In this document: positions 42,558 through 51,819 of the stretch, in pieces
How positions within the stretch are numbered: the stretch's first letter is position 1
Layout: each line of letters opens with the position of its first letter
NCBI RefSeq assembly: GCF_041434935.1
Contig: NZ_CP107964.1
Location: 6,617,001 to 6,681,000, forward strand
Source of the DNA: Kitasatospora sp. NBC_00374
Lineage (GTDB): Bacteria > Actinomycetota > Actinomycetes > Streptomycetales > Streptomycetaceae
Reading direction: 5' to 3'
DNA length: 64,000 nucleotides
Made by a program: the position numbers and the translations under genes
The notes under the pieces: generated by a model
What the model was told of the DNA's origin: nothing
Databases searched by the model: none
Seen by the model: only the letters and a program-made list of their open reading frames with translations

Positions 42558-43175
42558 TCAGCGCGGCTCGTACGGGGCGAGCACCAGCCGCACCACGTCC
42601 TCCAGCCGGCGCCGGGCGTCGTCCAGCGTGGTGCGGCCGGTCACCCAGGCCGTCAGTTCGCCCTGCCAGGCGTGCCCGACGATGTGCCGGACCAGTTCGC
42701 CCGCGGAGGCCGGGACTTCGGACATCACCTCGTCCAGGGCGGCCCGGTCGGCCCTGGCCATGCCCTGGAGCGCCTCGCTGGCGAACGGGTCGGTGGAGGT
42801 GGCGACCGCCACCCGTAGCCGGGCCAGCTCCGGCTGGCGCTGGTAGGCCCGCATGCCGTGCCGGACGAACCGGACCGTCCGGTCGGTGCCGGAGGCCCCC
42901 GAGCGCGGACCTCTCTGCTCGGCCACCAGGTCGGCGAGCAGGAGCCGGTGCCAGTCCGCGATCGCGGCGGCCAGCAGGTGGTCCTTGGAGGAGAAGTACC
43001 GGTAGGCGGTGCCGAGGGCCACCCCGGAGCGCTCCGACACCTGCTTCATCTGGAGCCGCTCGACGCCGATCTCGGTCACCAGGGCGAGGGCGGCCTGGAT
43101 CAGACTCCGGCGCCGTTCGAGCTGACGGGGCGACATCGCCTCCACCGGCCGTGGTGACAGGTCAACCTTGGTCAC
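42558..43175 (-). CDS. TetR-family transcriptional regulator
   Basis: A 205-residue repressor-type protein. Residues 17-62 form the HTH (RRRSLIQAALALVTEIGVER, QVSERSGVALGTAYRYFSSK). The C-terminal helical domain is lipid-regulator-like in outline, but the ligand is unknown. GTG 43175 begins the frame. Its stop is 8 bp from that of the sulfite-oxidase-type gene. No gene is divergent within 60 bp, since the scramblase-like gene follows on the same strand upstream, so its target is probably elsewhere. Confidence 0.88.
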   Translation of the reverse strand: MTKVDLSPRPVEAMSPRQLERRRSLIQAALALVTEIGVERLQMKQVSERSGVALGTAYRYFSSKDHLLAAAIADWHRLLLADLVAEQRGPRSGASGTDRTVRFVRHGMRAYQRQPELARLRVAVATSTDPFASEALQGMARADRAALDEVMSEVPASAGELVRHIVGHAWQGELTAWVTGRTTLDDARRRLEDVVRLVLAPYEPR

Positions 43176-43236
43176 CCGCCCATGATACGGGGCGGGTGGC
43201 CGGGCCGGTATGCGGCCTGATCAGCGCAGGGCCGGA

Positions 43237-44184
43237 TCACTGGTCGCCGTTGGCGTCCGGGTTGAGCAGGGTGTTCGCGGTCAGCATGGCGGCCACCGCC
43301 AGGGTGCGCAGCGGCTCGGGCAGCGGGTGGCGGAAGTCCGCGTAGTAGTAGTCGCCGCCGCCGAGCGCGCTGATCGCCAGCCCGACCGTGTCCCGGGTGA
43401 TCCGGCCGACCTGGTTGCCGGTGTGGTCGTTGAGCCGGAAGGTGAAGGCGAACCAGTTCTCCGCGACCAGCTTGCCGACCTGGTGTCCGCCGGCCACCAG
43501 ATCGAAGCTGATGTGGCCGACCACGGAGTCCTGGACGATCTCGCCGACCGGGCTGCCGTCCGGACGGGCCACCTGCACCTTGGCCTTGACCACCTTGGCG
43601 CCGCGGCTGAGCACCAGGAAGGGCACCCCGGCGGCGTCCCGGATCTCGAAGGAGCGGGACAGGAACTTGTCCACGCTGCTCATGAAGCGCAGCGCCTTCC
43701 GGGCGGCGTTCTGGCCGGTCTCGGCGACCGAGCCGATCTGCGTGCCGCTGCCGTCGAGCACGGTGTAGCTGGTGGTGACGTCCACCCAGCGGAAGTTCTG
43801 TTCGACCATCAGCAGCGGTGCGGAGAGCAGCCCCTCGGGGCCGTGGGCGCCGGCCGGGAGCGGCTGCCCGCCGGGCTGCTGGTGCTGGTGCGGGGCGGGC
43901 GGGTGCTGCTGGTGCGCCGGCTGCGGTGCGAACTGTTGCTGGGGGAAGGGCTGTTGCGGTGGGAACGGCTGGGCGGGGAAGCCCGGCTGCGGCGCCGCCG
44001 CGGACTGCGGGGGTGCGGTGACCGCCGCCTGAACCGGCACGGGCGCCGGCACCGGTGTCGGCGCGGGTGCGGCCGCGGGCGCCGGCTGCGCGTGCCCGGT
44101 CCAGCGCGCGCCGTCCCACCAGCGCAACGCCCGTGCGTCGTAGGGGTCCTGGTACCAGCCGGGGGCGGCAGACGTCTGAGTCAC
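43237..44184 (-). CDS. DUF2510 plus phospholipid-scramblase-like (LURP-one) protein
   Basis: A 315-residue protein. Residues 8-32 are a DUF2510 module (PGWYQDPYDARALRWWDG), a short Trp-rich motif common in actinobacterial membrane-associated proteins. Residues 33-115 are a Pro/Gln/Ala/His-rich linker. The rest is a scramblase/LURP-one-related tubby-like beta-barrel (LLMVEQNFRWVDVTTSYTVL, FEIRDAAGVPFLVLSRG, GEIVQDSVVGHISFDL). Bacterial members have no proven scramblase activity; lipid binding at the membrane is plausible. GTG 44184 is 9 bp downstream of the thioesterase gene's stop, so it is probably co-transcribed. Confidence 0.85.
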   Translation of the reverse strand: MTQTSAAPGWYQDPYDARALRWWDGARWTGHAQPAPAAAPAPTPVPAPVPVQAAVTAPPQSAAAPQPGFPAQPFPPQQPFPQQQFAPQPAHQQHPPAPHQHQQPGGQPLPAGAHGPEGLLSAPLLMVEQNFRWVDVTTSYTVLDGSGTQIGSVAETGQNAARKALRFMSSVDKFLSRSFEIRDAAGVPFLVLSRGAKVVKAKVQVARPDGSPVGEIVQDSVVGHISFDLVAGGHQVGKLVAENWFAFTFRLNDHTGNQVGRITRDTVGLAISALGGGDYYYADFRHPLPEPLRTLAVAAMLTANTLLNPDANGDQ

Positions 44185-44193
44185 CGGCCGAGC

Positions 44194-45105
44194 CTACCGG
44201 GGAACGCCACGTCGTTCGCGCACGAGGGTCTCCTGGACGGCGGAGGCGACCAGCAGCCCGTCCCGGTCGTAGAACTCGCCGAGTGCCAGGCCGCGGCCGT
44301 CCGAGACGGACGGGCTGCGCTGGGCGAACAGCAGCCAGTCGTCGGCGCGGAACGGCCGGTGGAACCACATCGCGTGGTCCAGCGAGGCGAGCGTGATCAG
44401 CGGCGGCTCGGTGCGCTGGAACCGGTGCGGCTGCAGGTGCAGGGCGGTGGTCGAGGCCAGCGTGAGGTCGGAGAGGTAGGTCAGTGCGCAGACCTGCAGC
44501 AGCGGGTCGTCGGCCGGCAGTGGAGTGCCGGTCCGCAGCCAGACGAACTGCTGTGGCACGCCCGGTAGTTCCGGTGGCAGGCCGGGCGTTCCGGCGGGGA
44601 TGAAGCGCAGCTCCAGGGTGCGGAAGTCGGTGGCCCGGGCGAAGTCCTCGGGATCGGCCTGCTCCCAGGCGAGGAACGGATCGGGCAGCTCGTCCGGCCC
44701 CGGTACCGGGGGCATGGTGCGCTGCCGCCCGCCGGACTCCTCGGGCACCTTGAAGGAGGCGGAGAGCGTGAAGATGGCCTCGCCGCGCTGGACGGCCGTC
44801 ACCCGTCGGGTGGCGTAGGACATGCCGTCCCGGACCTGGTCGACCTGGTAGACGATCGGCCGCTGCGGGTCGCCCGGCCGCAGGAAGTACCCGTGCAGCG
44901 AGTGCACCCGGCGGCCCGGGTCGATGGTCCGGCCGGCCGCCGTGAGCGCCTGCGCCGCGACCTGCCCGCCGAAGGCGCGCATCGGCGCCCCGGCGTGGCA
45001 GCGGCCCCGGAACAGGTTCTCGTCCAGCTCCTCGATCCGCAGCAGATCGGCGAACGGGCGGACCACGCCCGCGCCGACGTCCTCCTGGTTCATGGCATCC
45101 GTCAC
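44194..45105 (-). CDS. tesB: Acyl-CoA thioesterase II
   Basis: A 303-residue double-hotdog enzyme that hydrolyses acyl-CoA to free acid and CoA. FRGRCHAGAPMRAFGGQVAAQAL and HSLHGYFLRPGDPQRPIVYQ come from the first hotdog; TLASLDHAMWFHRPFRADDW holds the catalytic Asp of the second, with GRGLALGEFYDRDGLLVAS as the end signature. GTG 45105 (with AGGATGAG upstream) or ATG 45093 may be the start. It begins a two-gene unit with the scramblase-like gene and is divergent from the SWIM gene by 114 bp. Confidence 0.92.
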   Translation of the reverse strand: MTDAMNQEDVGAGVVRPFADLLRIEELDENLFRGRCHAGAPMRAFGGQVAAQALTAAGRTIDPGRRVHSLHGYFLRPGDPQRPIVYQVDQVRDGMSYATRRVTAVQRGEAIFTLSASFKVPEESGGRQRTMPPVPGPDELPDPFLAWEQADPEDFARATDFRTLELRFIPAGTPGLPPELPGVPQQFVWLRTGTPLPADDPLLQVCALTYLSDLTLASTTALHLQPHRFQRTEPPLITLASLDHAMWFHRPFRADDWLLFAQRSPSVSDGRGLALGEFYDRDGLLVASAVQETLVRERRGVPR

Positions 45106-45219
45106 GGGCTCATCCTGGCAGATCGGCGCGGGCGGCGGTGTGACCTGTGCGACAGGAGCGAATCTGCAACGCGTTCCAGAACCCGGGCGCTGTCGGTGCT
45201 GCGCCCTAGCGTCCTGACC

Positions 45220-46602
45220 ATGACGCAAGCCGTACAGACGTACGCCTACCTCCGGCCCTCGGCGCTGACCGCGCGGCCCGCCGGGCCGGCCCTCGCCCTG
45301 GCCACCTCGGGCGGCTGCACGCCCGTCGGCGAGGTGGCCAACCCCCGGTTCTTCGACGGGTTCCTCACCGCCCCGGCCCCTGCCGCCGCCGCCCTGCTCG
45401 CGGTCGCGGACGTGGCGGCCGCCCGCTACTACCAGCCACTGCTGCGCGCCTCGCTCGACCCGGTGGTCACCGCCGGCGGCGACCGGCTGCGCTTCGAGTC
45501 CTTCTCCGGCTGCTGCGGCGTGCACGCCCGCCTCGACGTCCTCGCCGACGGTCTGGACGGCGGCCCGATCGGTCACGGCACCACCAACGTCGACGTCAAC
45601 AACCCGCTGCGGGAGTCGCTCGGCCGGCTCGGCGGGGCGGACCCGCTGCACCTCGCGGTCGGCCCCGACGCGCTGGAGGTCACCACCTTCGACGGCACGC
45701 TGGTGGAGAAGAAGGTGCCGCTGCCCGACCGCTGGCTGCGCGGCTTCGCCGAGACCCAGGTGCTCGCCGCCGGCTTCGACCTGCGGGCCGAGGTCCCGGC
45801 CGCCGAGGCCGTCCGCTTCCTGCGCTCGCTGCCCCGCGGCGCCGCCGACCGCACGGTGCACTGGGTGGTCCTGGCCGGGCGGACCCTGCGCCCCGTCACC
45901 CGGCCCGTCCCGGGCGCGGTCTGCCTGCCCGGCCCCGCGCGGCTCGCGGCGCTCCAGCGGGTGCTGCGGCACGCGGTGGCGCTGCGCCTGTACGGGCCGC
46001 CGGCCGGCCCCCGGGCGGCCGCCTCGGCCTGGGAGATCGTGCTGCCCGGCATGCGGCTGACACTCACCCTCTCCCCGGACACCTCGCGCGGATTCTCCGG
46101 CGAGGGCGGGGTGCTCACCGCGCTGGCGAGCGCGGACGCGGCCCGGGACGCCGAGCTGGTCTCGGTGCTGCTCGCCTGGGAGCCCCGGATCGAGGTGGCC
46201 GAGCTGGCCGAGCAGGCCGGGCTGAGCCCCGACCGGGTCCGGGCGGCGCTGACCGTCCTCGGCACCGCCGGACAGATCGGCTACGACACCGCCGAGGCCG
46301 CGTACTTCCACCGGCAGCTGCCGTACGACTCGGGCCGGGCCGAGGCCCGCAACCCCCGGCTGCGGGTGGCCCGCGCCCTGGTCGCGGCCGGTGCGGTGCG
46401 GCCGGAGGCGGACGGCCGGGTCACCACCGTGACGGTCGGCGACCACGTCCAGCGGGTCCGCACGGCGGCCGACGGCAGCCTCGGCTGCACCTGCCTGTGG
46501 TGGGCCAAGTACCGCGGCGGACGCGGCCCGTGCACGCACGCGCTGGCCGTCCGGCTGGCCGGCGCCGACGCCGGCGCGACGGGGACGGGGACGGCCCGAT
46601 GA
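45220..46602 (+). CDS. SWIM zinc-finger protein
   Basis: A 460-residue protein with a C-terminal SWIM motif: LGCTCLWWAKYRGG and GPCTHALAV, i.e. CxC and CxH. SWIM domains bind nucleic acid or protein. The N-terminal 300 residues are a family-specific region with no clear enzyme motif; FSGCCGVHARLD is a conserved-looking Cys patch. A TAGCGT box ends 7 nt ahead of ATG 45220, so the mRNA may be leaderless. Its stop overlaps the start of a DUF6493 gene (ATGA). SWIM and DUF6493 genes are neighbours in other streptomycetes as well, which suggests a common complex of unknown purpose. Confidence 0.88.
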   Translation: MTQAVQTYAYLRPSALTARPAGPALALATSGGCTPVGEVANPRFFDGFLTAPAPAAAALLAVADVAAARYYQPLLRASLDPVVTAGGDRLRFESFSGCCGVHARLDVLADGLDGGPIGHGTTNVDVNNPLRESLGRLGGADPLHLAVGPDALEVTTFDGTLVEKKVPLPDRWLRGFAETQVLAAGFDLRAEVPAAEAVRFLRSLPRGAADRTVHWVVLAGRTLRPVTRPVPGAVCLPGPARLAALQRVLRHAVALRLYGPPAGPRAAASAWEIVLPGMRLTLTLSPDTSRGFSGEGGVLTALASADAARDAELVSVLLAWEPRIEVAELAEQAGLSPDRVRAALTVLGTAGQIGYDTAEAAYFHRQLPYDSGRAEARNPRLRVARALVAAGAVRPEADGRVTTVTVGDHVQRVRTAADGSLGCTCLWWAKYRGGRGPCTHALAVRLAGADAGATGTGTAR

Positions 46603-49217
46603 GCCTGATCGAACGGGTCGGACGCGGCGACGTCGCCGGTACCGTCGCCGCACTCGGCGAGCTGACCACGGATCAGCGGCGGGCGGAGCTGACCAGGCTG
46701 ACGGCGCTCCGCAGGGAGCAGCGCGGCGAGTGGTGGCGGGTGCCGGTGGAGGTCCGCGCCGCACTGCTGATCGCCGGGGCGGGCTGCCACAGCGCGCCGT
46801 CCGCGGCCGCGGCCTGGATCGGCGGCCAGGACTTCCGTTCGTCGGGCAGCTGGGACCGGCCCGAACTGTGGACGGTCCTGCGCTCCCGGCCGGTGGAGTG
46901 GCAGATCGCGGTGGCGACCCGGCTGGCCCGGCGGCCGGCCCGCAGCTGGAACTGGGACGACTATCCGCTGCTGGAGCGGCTGGTGCTGGCCACCGGTATG
47001 CCCGTGCCGTCCTCGGACGCCTTCGTGTCGGAGTGGCTGAGCCACCGCAGCGCCCAGCGGTTCGGCACCGCGCCGGGGACGCTGTGGGGGCGGCTGGAGC
47101 ACGATCCGTTCGCGCCGGTCCTGGTGCCCCGGCTGTTCGAGGTGCCCGGGACGGGCCCCCTGCTCGGCGCCGACCGGCTGCAGACCGCCGACCGCTGGCC
47201 GGGCTGCCTGGTCCGGCTCGCCGACGTCGGCGTGGTCGACCGCGCCACCCTGATCGACCGGTGCCTGGCCCGGCTGCTGCGCGGCGGCCCGGCCAACGAC
47301 CAGCGGGGATTCCTGCAGATCCTGCGGGAGCTCGCGCCGACCCCGGCCGAGAACACCGCCCACCTGCGCACCTACCTGGCCCTGCTGGACGGCCTGTCGA
47401 CCGTCGCCGCCCACGCCCAGCAGGTCCTCGCCGAGCTGCACACCGCCGACGCCCTCGCCGCCGGCTCGCCCGTCGCCGACCTGCTCGCCGAGGCATCCGC
47501 CACGGTGTTCTTCCGCACCGAGAAGAAGCTGGTCAGAGCCCAGCTGAGCTGGCTCGACCGGGTGGCCCGGCAGGACCGGACCCAGGCCGGAGCCGTCCTG
47601 CTCGCGCTGGCGCCCGCGCTCGGACACCCGGATCCGGCGGCCCAGGAAGGCGCCCTGAAGCTCGTCGCCCGGCACCTGCCGGCAGCGGGCGGCGCCGTCC
47701 TGCCGGAGCTGCGCACGGCCGCCGAGGCGCTCGACCCGGCCCACCACGCCCGGGCCGCCGAGCTGCTCGGGGTCGACCTCGCCGCCCGGGTGGAGCCGTA
47801 CCGGGAGTACCTGCCGCCGGTCCCCGGCCCGCGTCCGCTGCCGGGGCCGCTCGGCAGCCCGGCCGAGGTCGCCGAGGAGCTCGGGGCCCTCCTGCACGGC
47901 GACCCGGACGTACCGGCCTTCGAACGCACCCTGGACGGGCTGGTCCGCCACGCCCACCTGGACGGGCCCGCCCTCGCCGAAGCCCTGAGGCCGGTGCTGC
48001 GGGCCCGCCCGTGGGCCGCCGACCGCTGGGCCGACTGGACGCCCCGTGACCTCCTGTACGTCGCGGCCGCCGCCGCGGGCGAACTGACGCTCAACCAGGC
48101 CTGGTCCGCCCGGACCCCGGGACGCTCACCACTGCGCGGCAACCGGACCTCCCCCTTCGGCGCCCAGCTGGCGGCCCGTCTGGAGGAGGCCGCCTGGCAG
48201 ATCTGCGCCGGGCCGCCGCCGTTCCTGCTCGCCGTCCCGACCGACGGCACCGGCACCCTGGACCCGTCGGTCCTGATCGGCCGGCTGGCGGCGTACGAGG
48301 CCGTCGGCGCGACCCCGGGCGAGGTGGACCTCGGCCAGGCCCTGCTGCGGGTGGTCCCCGACCCGGCGTGCGCGCCGGCGGCCGAACGGCTGGGCTCCCC
48401 GGCCGGACAGCGGCTGGCCCGCTGGCTGCGGGCGGGCGGCCTGCCCCGGCAGGAGGCCGTCCCGCCGGCGCCCGACGGCGCCCGGCGCAGGAGCCGGTGG
48501 CCGGAGCGGGTACGGCGGCCCGCCCTCACCCTGCCCGGCGCGCGGACCGACGAGCCGCTGCCCGCGGACGCGGCGCGGCTGGTCGGGCCGGTCGACGGCC
48601 GCTCCGACCGGGCGGAGGGCTTCTGGTTCGAACGGTGCGCCGCCCACTGGGTTGCCGTGCTGCCCGGGCACCGTGAGGAGCTCGCGGCCCGCTTCCAGTG
48701 GGCCTTCGCCGATGTCGCCGAGTACGACCAGCGCGGTCCGGCGCAGATCCTGCCGCTGCTCGCCGGGAGCGGCGGCCCGGCCGGCCGGGCGGTGCACGCG
48801 GCCCTCGCCCACGGCCTCGGCGCCCCGGCCGGGGCGGCCCGGACCGCGGCGGTGGACGCCCTGCTGGTCCTCGCGGCCCGCGGTGACCTGGACGGGCAGC
48901 TGCTCGGCTCCGGCCTGGCCGCCCTGGTGCGCCGGGGCGTGGTGAAGGCCAACCGGGCGGCGGCCGCGCTGCGCTCCGCCGCCGACACGGGCGCCTACCG
49001 CACCGTGTGGTCGGTCCTGGCGCCGGCCCTGCCCGGCCTGCTGGCCGATCGGCCGGTGCACGCCGCAGGTGAGCTGCTGGCGCTCGGCGCGGACTGCGCC
49101 CGGCGCTGCGCGGCCCGCGGGCCGATCGCCGAGGTGACCGGGCTGGCCGCCGGCGGCGGCTCCAGCCGACTGGTCAAGGAGGCCCGGGCGCTGCGCGACG
49201 TCCTCGCGGCGCACTGA
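46599..49217 (+). CDS. DUF6493-family large repeat protein
   Basis: An 872-residue soluble protein, helical and Ala/Leu/Arg-rich throughout, in the style of HEAT-like repeats. Segments that recur are of the form LLxRLVLAxGxPVP and ALVRRGVVKANRAAAALR. No catalytic motif was seen. It is translationally coupled to the SWIM protein and probably binds it. The function is unknown; the family is named only as a domain of unknown function. ATG 46599 overlaps the upstream stop by 4 nt, which fixes the start. Confidence 0.82.
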   Translation: MSLIERVGRGDVAGTVAALGELTTDQRRAELTRLTALRREQRGEWWRVPVEVRAALLIAGAGCHSAPSAAAAWIGGQDFRSSGSWDRPELWTVLRSRPVEWQIAVATRLARRPARSWNWDDYPLLERLVLATGMPVPSSDAFVSEWLSHRSAQRFGTAPGTLWGRLEHDPFAPVLVPRLFEVPGTGPLLGADRLQTADRWPGCLVRLADVGVVDRATLIDRCLARLLRGGPANDQRGFLQILRELAPTPAENTAHLRTYLALLDGLSTVAAHAQQVLAELHTADALAAGSPVADLLAEASATVFFRTEKKLVRAQLSWLDRVARQDRTQAGAVLLALAPALGHPDPAAQEGALKLVARHLPAAGGAVLPELRTAAEALDPAHHARAAELLGVDLAARVEPYREYLPPVPGPRPLPGPLGSPAEVAEELGALLHGDPDVPAFERTLDGLVRHAHLDGPALAEALRPVLRARPWAADRWADWTPRDLLYVAAAAAGELTLNQAWSARTPGRSPLRGNRTSPFGAQLAARLEEAAWQICAGPPPFLLAVPTDGTGTLDPSVLIGRLAAYEAVGATPGEVDLGQALLRVVPDPACAPAAERLGSPAGQRLARWLRAGGLPRQEAVPPAPDGARRRSRWPERVRRPALTLPGARTDEPLPADAARLVGPVDGRSDRAEGFWFERCAAHWVAVLPGHREELAARFQWAFADVAEYDQRGPAQILPLLAGSGGPAGRAVHAALAHGLGAPAGAARTAAVDALLVLAARGDLDGQLLGSGLAALVRRGVVKANRAAAALRSAADTGAYRTVWSVLAPALPGLLADRPVHAAGELLALGADCARRCAARGPIAEVTGLAAGGGSSRLVKEARALRDVLAAH

Positions 49218-49291
49218 CGCCGCGGGCCCGTCGGCCGGGCGGTCTAGGGTGAGCGGATCTCCTGTCCCTCCGTCACCGCCCGGAGCACGCC

Positions 49292-50221
49292 GTGCTGCAC
49301 CTGCGTCTGATCGTCCCCACCGACCTGCGGGACGCCGTCCTCGGGTGTCTGGACGGCGAGGTGGGGGTCACCCACGTGATCGTGCTGCCGGGCAGCGCGG
49401 TACGGCCCGCCGGGGACGTGGTGCTCTGCGACGTCGCCCGCGAGGCCGCCGACGAGCTGCTCAAGGGCCTGCGCGCGCTGGGCCTGGCCGAGCGCGGGGC
49501 GATCGACGTCGAGGAGGTGGAGCTGAGCATCTCCGCCGCGGCGGACGAGGCGGAGCGGCTGGCGCCGGGGGAGGGCGCGGACGCGCTGGTCTGGGAGGCC
49601 GTCTCGGACCTCGCCAACGAGGAGTCCACCCTGACCGGGGTCTTCCTCGCCCTGCTGGCGGTGGCCACCATGCTCGCCGCCTGCGGTGCGGTGCTGGACA
49701 GCGCGATCCTGGTGGTCGGCGCCATGGCGGTCGGCCCGGAGTTCGGTCCGCTGGCCGGGCTGTGCGTGGCGGTGGTCCAGCGCCGGGCCCGGCCGGCGCT
49801 GCGCTCCCTGGCGGCCCTGGTCGTCGGCTTCACGGTCGCGATGGTGCTGACCGTCGGCTTCAGCCTGTTGATGGACGGGCTGGGACTGTTCAGCCGGGAG
49901 GCCTTCGACGCGGCGCGCCCCAACACCTCGTTCATCTGGAAGCCCGACGCGATGTCCTTCGTGGTCGCCTTCCTGGCGGGCGTGGCCGGCCTGCTCTCAC
50001 TGACCTCCGCCAGGGCGGGCGCGCTGGTCGGGGTCGCGATCTCGGTCACCACGGTGCCCGCCGCCGCGAACGCCGCCGTCGCGCTCTCCTACGGCGACTT
50101 CGGCCAGGCCTGGGGCTCGGCCCTGCAGCTCGCCCTCAACCTGGCGGGCATCGTGGTGGCCGGGGTGCTCACTCTGCTGGTGCAGCAGGGGGCGTGGCGG
50201 CTGGTGCTCGGCCGGCGCTGA
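49292..50221 (+). CDS. DUF389-family membrane protein
   Basis: A 309-residue protein: residues 1-100 form a soluble alpha/beta domain (LHLRLIVPTDLRDAVLG, THVIVLPGSA) and residues 115-305 six hydrophobic helices, including LVVGAMAVGPEFGPLAGL, the DUF389 signature. The family (once called TIGR00341) has no established activity. GTG 49292 has CGGAG 6 nt upstream. It follows the DUF6493 gene by 74 nt on the same strand but could have its own promoter (TAGGGT near 49245). Confidence 0.88.
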   Translation: MLHLRLIVPTDLRDAVLGCLDGEVGVTHVIVLPGSAVRPAGDVVLCDVAREAADELLKGLRALGLAERGAIDVEEVELSISAAADEAERLAPGEGADALVWEAVSDLANEESTLTGVFLALLAVATMLAACGAVLDSAILVVGAMAVGPEFGPLAGLCVAVVQRRARPALRSLAALVVGFTVAMVLTVGFSLLMDGLGLFSREAFDAARPNTSFIWKPDAMSFVVAFLAGVAGLLSLTSARAGALVGVAISVTTVPAAANAAVALSYGDFGQAWGSALQLALNLAGIVVAGVLTLLVQQGAWRLVLGRR

Positions 50222-50245
50222 GCACCGGCCGGGCACCGCGGGCCG

Positions 50246-51532
50246 TCAGACCGTGACGCCGTCGTCCTCCACCGTGGCCGGGTTCTCCAGCTGGGCAACG
50301 GCGACGCGCTCGGGCACCTGCACCCCGATCTCCTGCGCCGCGTCCGCCGCCACGGCGCGCCACCAGAGCGTGAGCGGCGGCGGATCGGCCGGTTCGAAGG
50401 GCTTGCCGGGACGGGGAGCGGCGAGCACCGCCCCGAGGGCGATGGCCGCCGCGACGGTGCGTTCGGCCGGCTCGTCCCACGGGTGCGGGGCCAGGTTGAA
50501 GGTGGCCCAGTGGACCGGCAGCATGACCGCCCCGCCCAGGTCGAGATGGGCGCGGACGCCCTCCTCCGGGGTCATGTGCACCTCGGGCCAGTAGTCGCTG
50601 TAGGCACCGATCTGCATCATGGTCGCGTCGAACGGGCCGAGCCGGCTGCCGATCTCGGCGAAGCCGGGGAAGTACCCGGAGTCCCCGCTGTGGAAGATCC
50701 GGTGCTCCGGCCCGGCCACCACCCAGGACGCCCACAGGTAGTGGGAGCTGGTGCGCGGGCCCCGGCTGCAGTAGTGCCGGGCCGGGGCGGCGGTCAGCGT
50801 CAGCCCGGCCACCTCGGCCGACTGCCACCAGTCCAGCTCGACGATCCGCCGGGTCGGCACCCCCCAGTGCTCCAGATGCGCGCCGACCCCGAGCGGGACC
50901 GCGAAGACGGTGCCGGTGCGGGCGAGCCACTTCACGGTCGGCATGTCCAGATGGTCGTAGTGGTCGTGCGAGATCACCACCACGTCCACCGGCCCGAGTT
51001 CGCGCAGCGGCAGCGGCACCGGGTGCAGCCGCTTGGGGCCGATCCCCAGGAACGGGGAACACCGCTCGCCCCAGACCGGGTCGAACAGCACCCGGCGGCC
51101 GTCCAGTTCGGCCAGTACGGAGGCGTGGCCCAGCCAGGTCAGCCGCAGGCCCGAGGCCGGCGGGGCGGCCAGCTCCGCGGGCAGCAGCCGGTGCACCGGC
51201 ACCGCCGCCGCCGGGGCCCGGCGGGTCTTGTCGCCGGTGAACTGTGCCCGGGTCGCCTCCAGCGGCGAACGCTCGTACACCAGGCGTCTGGTGGGGACGG
51301 GGTTGCGGAACGCGCCGTCCGCGTAGTTCGGTGAGTTCTGGATCCGCCACAGGCGGTAGCCCGTCGGATCGGCGCCGAAGGCCTCGGTGCGGATCCGGTG
51401 CCAGGTCTCCCGGGGCAGCGCCTTCAGCCGCTTGGGGTTGGCGAGTTCGGCGCCGAGCTGAAGGGCCAGGTCGACGGTCCGGCCGGCGGCCCGGCCGGCG
51501 GCGCGGGAGATCCAGGGGACGGAGCTGGGCAC
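50246..51532 (-). CDS. MBL-fold hydrolase, NAPE-PLD/UlaG-like
   Basis: A 428-residue metallo-beta-lactamase-fold enzyme. WLGHASVLAELDG begins the fold, HDHYDHLD is the HxHxDH metal motif, HSGDSGY and PVHWATFNLAPH supply the remaining ligands. The pattern matches N-acylphosphatidylethanolamine phospholipase D and bacterial homologues, so a phosphodiesterase acting on lipids is likely but not certain. The N-terminal 110 residues are an extension with PRETWHRIRTEAFGADPTGY. GTG 51532 with GGAGG 4-5 nt upstream is preferred over starts further upstream. It converges with the DUF389 gene. Confidence 0.85.
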   Translation of the reverse strand: MPSSVPWISRAAGRAAGRTVDLALQLGAELANPKRLKALPRETWHRIRTEAFGADPTGYRLWRIQNSPNYADGAFRNPVPTRRLVYERSPLEATRAQFTGDKTRRAPAAAVPVHRLLPAELAAPPASGLRLTWLGHASVLAELDGRRVLFDPVWGERCSPFLGIGPKRLHPVPLPLRELGPVDVVVISHDHYDHLDMPTVKWLARTGTVFAVPLGVGAHLEHWGVPTRRIVELDWWQSAEVAGLTLTAAPARHYCSRGPRTSSHYLWASWVVAGPEHRIFHSGDSGYFPGFAEIGSRLGPFDATMMQIGAYSDYWPEVHMTPEEGVRAHLDLGGAVMLPVHWATFNLAPHPWDEPAERTVAAAIALGAVLAAPRPGKPFEPADPPPLTLWWRAVAADAAQEIGVQVPERVAVAQLENPATVEDDGVTV

Positions 51533-51759
51533 GGCACCTCCACGGTCGGGACATCCGTACGGCCGCACCGCCGGACGGTCCGGCCGGGGTCGGCATGCCG
51601 AGGCGCGGGCGGCCGCCGGGCAGGCCGGGGGCCGTGCGGGAGCCGTCTCTGCGGACACTACCGGCCGGATGCCCGGCTCACGCGGTGGAAACGGGCTCGC
51701 CGATCCGTTCGGCGTACAGGGCGGTCGCCGGCCCCGGTCCGGGGCCGGTCCGACGGCGG

Positions 51760-51819
51760 TTCAGGCCGATGTCCAGGCCTATGTTCGGGCCGATCTTCGG
51801 GCCGCGGTTCAGGCCGCGT
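51760..51819. repeat. Five-copy 12-bp tandem repeat
   Basis: TTCAGGCCGATG, TCCAGGCCTATG, TTCGGGCCGATC, TTCGGGCCGCGG and TTCAGGCCGCGT stand in tandem. The last copy overlaps the stop codon of the MaoC gene, so the array is mainly its 3' untranslated region. It is too short and too regular in phase to be a CRISPR array. Confidence 0.6.

Noticed and set aside
44194..47496. A long minus-strand frame that would fuse about 800 residues to thioesterase II
   Set aside because: The extension is antisense to the SWIM and DUF6493 genes and is Arg/Pro/Gly-rich; the thioesterase has its own start with a ribosome site at 45105.
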